This document shows, one piece after another, positions 63,240-64,000 of a stretch of 64,000 nt of DNA (position 1 is its first letter; each line of letters starts with the position of its first letter). The notes under the pieces are model-generated. The model saw only the letters and a list, made by a program, of their open reading frames with translations, ran no database searches and was not told the origin of the DNA. Made by a program: the position numbers and the translations under genes. Source of the DNA: Viola odorata (lineage: Eukaryota > Streptophyta > Magnoliopsida > Malpighiales > Violaceae); NCBI GenBank assembly GCA_963691705.1, contig OY829545.1:34521475-34585474 (forward strand), in the 5' to 3' direction.

Positions 63240-63840
63240 AGGATGAAAAATCCCGGTATAGATCTTCCAAGGTCATAACTTGATATCATTGATCATTGAT
63301 GCAAACATATTTAAGACCAGTTTTCTAGGGAAGCTATAGAAATCAGGTTCACTTAGACTTCCTACTCTCCTTCTATATCAAGCCAGTTAACCCCAAGGTT
63401 CACTTATAGGATTTAACTAGTCAATTGATAAAAATAGGGAGAGCATTCCCTAGGCCTAGGGATCTATTCACTTGTCCCTATAAACCTAATTATTCTCTTT
63501 CTCTAGTTTCAAATAGTAGGCATTATGCAGAGATCAATCTAGTTGTTTACTACTAAGTTATTAGAACTAACTATAATTATCCAGATTAGAACCTAGGGTG
63601 ATCAAACCTAAACTCAACAAGGGTAAATTGTTGTGCAATCAGAAAGAGAAGAAATACAAAAATGGTTTTTTTGAAGAATAATTAAATCTCACAACAACTC
63701 AATCTCTACCAGGAATCGAAAATCTTAACTAGAACACATGATGGAAACAATCGCAAATTGAATTATAAAACTTAATTAAAACTGGAGTATGGGAAAAGAA
63801 AGATGAACAAATAGGAAATCGTATAGACGGAATTCATTGA
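63240..63840. other. Unassigned AT-rich stretch
   Basis: No gene recognised. The left end may still be plastid psbH-petB spacer. Confidence 0.35.
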
Positions 63841-64000
63841 GAGTTTTCCATATCACATCAAGTACAAACAAGGCAAGGAGAATGTCGTCGCGGACGCACT
63901 CTCTCGAAGGTCTAAAATGCTAGGATTTTCCCACATCATTTACCTCTATCCTAGTGATACTAATTTTGCTGAAATTTATCATGTTTGTGCTCAAGGTAGA
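63841..64000 (+). pseudogene. Gypsy pol fragment (RNase H tail), runs off the window
   Basis: Plus-strand frame [21 protein letters not shown], then [18 protein letters not shown]. This aligns with the RNase H tail of F at 5875-5700. The integrase would follow outside the window. Confidence 0.85.

Overview
This is repeat-dense nuclear DNA from an angiosperm. The evidence is nested Ty3/gypsy and Ty1/copia LTR retrotransposons of plant type, plant-like spliceosomal introns of about 65 bp, transferred plastid DNA (clpP, psbN, psbH) and one fragment of a plant-like DNL zinc-finger gene. No intact host gene and no RNA gene was found. The species cannot be named from the sequence.

Layout. 1-2261: gag and 5' LTR of a Tat/Retand-type gypsy element on the minus strand (E). 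2401-8995: two decayed chromovirus-like gypsy elements on the minus strand (F' and F). 9277-32663: a nest in which a minus-strand Tat-type element (B) is split by a 13.6 kb Tat-type element (A, 14200-27819) and by a solo LTR (D, 29569-30599). A related LTR at 9277-14119 is split by a small non-autonomous element (C, 9613-14072). 33379-44757: the 3' half of a plus-strand Tat-type element (G) with RNase H, integrase, tandem repeats, an antisense gene cassette and a 3' LTR. 44758-48386: a degenerate gypsy derivative with unfamiliar ORFs and a long LTR (H). 48390-50840: a gag fragment and the truncated 3' end of a third Tat-type element (I). 50841-55701: LTR and gag fragments plus a second non-autonomous element (K) whose ORF is related to that of C. 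56380-64000: plastid DNA (clpP exon 1 to the psbB leader), a 5'-truncated copia element, a DNL zinc-finger exon joined to plastid psbN-psbH DNA, and a last gypsy fragment.

The most interesting system is the antisense cassette between pol and the 3' LTR of the Tat-type elements. Elements A and G each carry four minus-strand genes in the same order, and I keeps the first two. Gene 1 encodes a small protein of about 125 aa, gene 2 a Pro/Ser-rich protein with a basic patch and an acidic tail. Genes 3 and 4 are spliced paralogues resembling the plant 'putative gypsy type transposon' domain, with coiled-coil C-termini. Most of these genes have their own TATA box on the antisense strand. The LTRs share regularly spaced TGACGTCA motifs and a conserved hairpin just downstream of the TATA box. 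Every copy here is damaged, mostly by C-to-T type changes, so the cassette is described from decayed copies.

Element names (A-K, E, F, F', F'') are labels for this window only. Functional statements rest on motifs read by eye, and lineage names are by resemblance.
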